Assembly: GCA_051294375.1 (NCBI GenBank)
Contig: CM119266.1
Coordinates: 22,546,680-22,610,679, forward strand
Source of the DNA: Paraspadella gotoi
Lineage: Eukaryota > Chaetognatha
DNA length: 64,000 nucleotides
Reading direction: 5' to 3'
Every line of letters begins with the position of its first letter. Within the stretch, counting starts at the first letter, position 1. This document shows, piece after piece, positions 62,422 to 64,000 of the stretch. The position numbers and the translations under genes were made by a program. The notes below the pieces were generated by a model. The model saw only the letters and a program-made list of their open reading frames with translations, was not told the origin of the DNA and made no database searches.

Positions 62422-62934
62422 ACTTCGAGATTTGCGGTGGAGAGTCGCCGCATCCGCCGCATCCGCCGCATCGCCGCATCGCCGCCTCCGCCGCCGGAAA
62501 AAATCGCCGCCGCCGTCGACGACGACAGACATTTTGAACGAAGAAGCGACGTCGCCGTTGCGCCCAACGAGGCGGACGCGGGATCGTCCTGTCGCTCCGT
62601 GCAGCATCTCGTAGCGGGGCCACGACAGGGCCGTCTCATCGACGTGCGACGGTGCAACCCAGACGCCGCGTGCGCCGGCGACGTCTCCTCGCTCGCCTAC
62701 GCGCGTTCCCTTGCGCCCTGGACGACGGCGCGTTACTGCAGGCACTGTGCGCCGACCAAGTGGACGTCTCTGACGCGGTACTCCCGCTCGGACGCTCCCT
62801 CTAGGGATGAGGGGTCTTTGGAGGAAGTGGAGGCTCTCTTCAAGGTGGTCGTTGATCGTTGCGGGTGCACCGTCGTGGAGTGCAGCCGAAATCATCAAAG
62901 GTTTTACGCGAGGATCAACTTGGCATCAACTTGA
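62422..62934 (+). CDS. Terminal exon: cysteine-rich, cystine-knot-like C-terminus
   Basis: The frame is open from 62317 to TGA at 62932-62934. An acceptor-like AAAG at 62418-62421 follows a long pyrimidine tract, so I start the exon there. An Arg/Ala/Pro-rich stretch is followed by eight cysteines: SSC, RRC-NPDAA-C, YC-RH-C, RC-G-C, VEC. The spacings C-x5-C, C-x2-C-x-P-x-K-W-T and a final C-x-C resemble secreted cystine-knot proteins (noggin, trunk or DAN type), which act outside the cell on growth-factor signalling. The protein ends RFYARINLAST. AATAAA at 62942-62947 lies eight bases after the stop. The exon is in a different frame from the one left open by the middle exon, so an intron or indel must lie between. 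Subfamily not resolved; an unrelated Cys-rich protein is possible. Confidence 0.5.
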   Translation, partial: TSRFAVESRRIRRIRRIAASPPPPPEKIAAAVDDDRHFERRSDVAVAPNEADAGSSCRSVQHLVAGPRQGRLIDVRRCNPDAACAGDVSSLAYARSLAPWTTARYCRHCAPTKWTSLTRYSRSDAPSRDEGSLEEVEALFKVVVDRCGCTVVECSRNHQRFYARINLAST

Positions 62935-62941
62935 TTAGAAC

Positions 62942-62947
62942 AATAAA
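62942..62947 (+). terminator. Poly(A) signal AATAAA of the Cys-rich gene
   Basis: AATAAA begins eight bases after the TGA at 62932-62934 and is followed by a T/GT-rich stretch (62958-62995). It supports plus-strand transcription here and a very short 3' UTR. Confidence 0.55.
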
Positions 62948-63155
62948 AATCAAGAGTGGATGTTCGTTTTACCAATTGTTTTTTATACTAATTTCTGAAA
63001 CGATTTCTGATTGAAATAAAAAACAAATTGTCTTGGAAAATTTTACTTGTTTCTAGTATATCAGTGCTTTTTTCTTATGTTTAATTCTGAAAATACTTGA
63101 GAAGGAGACCTACCTACCTACTATGGTGGACTAAAATCCACCAAACGTTCATCAG

Positions 63156-63300
63156 CGGCCCTTGGTGCCGGAGGCAAGTCATTCGCCTCCCAACCCAAAA
63201 GGTCCGGGGTTCTAGCCCGGTGCTCGTCTGGCAGTTAAGAGGGACGGGGCGCTTAACCCGCCTGTAACGTGGTGTTACAGCCTGATCCGAAGCTCAGGGA
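63156..63300 (+). mobile_element. tRNA-derived SINE-like element
   Basis: A box-A-like TGGTGCCGGAGG (63163-63174) and a box-B-like GGTTCTAGCCC (63208-63218) are spaced as in tRNA-derived SINEs. Box B sits in a T-arm-like hairpin with a perfect 5-bp CCGGG/CCCGG stem (63204-63220). Two further perfect hairpins follow, GTTAAG/CTTAAC (63234-63257) and TGTAAC/GTTACA (63263-63279). It is not an intact tRNA because the acceptor and anticodon stems do not close. No second copy is in this window. Confidence 0.5.
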
Positions 63301-63437
63301 CTGCTTATATTGAACGGTTCGGTCATTAATACTTATCAATAATTACTGTCTCTTTACTACCTACTTTTATTTTTATCACTTTGATTGAGAGTAATTCAAA
63401 AGCATTAAAAAGGTTTTGGTTTAGTTGAATATCACAC

Positions 63438-63947
63438 ATGATTCTCAAAAAGACTAAAAATATGTCTCTTGCTACAATGCAGATTGGCGCTGGGAATCCA
63501 CGGACAGGGCCTTCAACGCAGGCTTCTTTGATTTTCGGGTTTGATCCCTTTCGTCTTCGCCTATATTCGGATCGAAGTAATACCTGGCCTCGTCGAAAGT
63601 TCCGCTTCGCTTATCTTGGTTCTACCGGGCGTTGGCGGGAAATAAATGGATGGGTGAGAAAGTGGCGTGGAAGGGGAGCGGAGGATAAAATGGATGACCG
63701 AACTTTCCAACAATGCAGACAGAAAACTCGATTAAAATTGGCGCGCGCTTACCAACTGAAAATGCTTGGTTGTGGACCAGATTTGAATATTTTTTTTACA
63801 GTTGTCGACCCAGACTTTAGCCTCGGGGAAAACGGTGACCAGATGATTGACAACGGGGATTGGAACGTACGTCAGGAACTTGACCTTGGGGCAGCGATTC
63901 GATTGGATGAGATGAGATATGTAGGTCTAATAACATCTTCAGACTAA
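63438..63947 (+). CDS. Hypothetical ORF, 169 codons
   Basis: A complete ATG-to-TAA frame in sequence of ordinary composition, so unlike most long frames in this window it is not a repeat artefact. The product is mixed in composition, with a basic middle (about residues 48-100, several Arg-Trp-Arg groups) and an acidic C-terminal third (VVDPDFSLGENGD, NGDWNVRQELDLG). No signal peptide, membrane segment or family motif is recognised. It lies 500 bp beyond the Cys-rich gene and beyond a SINE-like element. It could be a real exon, a lineage-specific gene, transposon remnant or chance. Confidence 0.35.
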   Translation: MILKKTKNMSLATMQIGAGNPRTGPSTQASLIFGFDPFRLRLYSDRSNTWPRRKFRFAYLGSTGRWREINGWVRKWRGRGAEDKMDDRTFQQCRQKTRLKLARAYQLKMLGCGPDLNIFFTVVDPDFSLGENGDQMIDNGDWNVRQELDLGAAIRLDEMRYVGLITSSD

Positions 63948-64000
63948 ACTCTTTCATTTTTCAACCGACCGCCCATTCTCTTGTGACCTGACGAAATTAC

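Noticed and set aside
61916-62614. Single 240-codon frame read as one long exon
   Set aside because: Open partly because of TCG/TCC repetition and the pyrimidine tract 62200-62410; the Cys-rich end lies in another frame, so an intron or indel is more likely.
62383-62898. 171-codon minus-strand frame
   Set aside because: Opposite strand has patterned cysteines and a poly(A) signal right after its stop; this frame has neither family signature nor splice logic.

Overview
The window looks like a gene-poor piece of a draft genome from an invertebrate metazoan; I cannot fix the phylum. The evidence is spliced GT-AG genes with phase-consistent introns, a probable secreted cysteine-rich protein, very abundant (GA)n/(CT)n microsatellites, CCAAT and TATA promoter motifs, and no bacterial operons, Shine-Dalgarno sites, CRISPR arrays or rRNA genes. 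Eighteen runs of N interrupt the sequence, many of them beside dinucleotide repeats.

Two loci carry convincing coding sequence. (1) 8928-12265, plus strand: a seven-exon gene for a Y_phosphatase3-type (PTP/LipA-like) tyrosine phosphatase. All introns are GT-AG with matching phases. The one fault is a reading-frame slip inside the catalytic loop, which otherwise reads C-Q-W-G-K-D-K-T-G. (2) About 61294-62934, plus strand: a gene whose first exon encodes a hydrophobic signal-like N-terminus and whose last exon encodes a cysteine-rich C-terminus resembling secreted cystine-knot ligands or antagonists, with an AATAAA eight bases after the stop. A 169-codon ORF at 63438-63947 and a possible exon set near 40112-40669 are weaker candidates.

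Layout. 1-8900: AT-rich and purine/pyrimidine repeat DNA, with an AGCTCC block repeat (704-889) and an AT-rich block holding a 16-bp-arm hairpin (6165-6213). 8928-12265: the phosphatase gene; its fourth intron holds an element with inverted GCCCCATTTT ends around degenerate TTAGGG repeats. 12266-17350: intergenic with GA tracts. 17350-24540: a 3.5-kb sequence present twice in tandem on either side of a 25-N gap. 24541-49450: intergenic, microsatellite-dense, with several CCAAT-box clusters. 49450-62095: a 6.3-kb sequence also present twice on either side of a 25-N gap. 62100-64000: the end of the cysteine-rich gene, a tRNA-derived SINE-like element and the terminal ORF.

The two tandem duplications are most likely assembly artefacts, meaning overlapping contig ends that were not merged. 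The copies differ mainly by scattered single-base indels, and one copy reads straight through sized N gaps in the other. Gene models inside them should therefore be counted once, and frameshifts there treated as sequencing error until shown otherwise.

The most interesting non-coding signal is a recurrent pairing of CCAAT boxes 31-33 bp apart at five independent places, a geometry suited to NF-Y-driven promoters. No complete new multi-gene system is visible.
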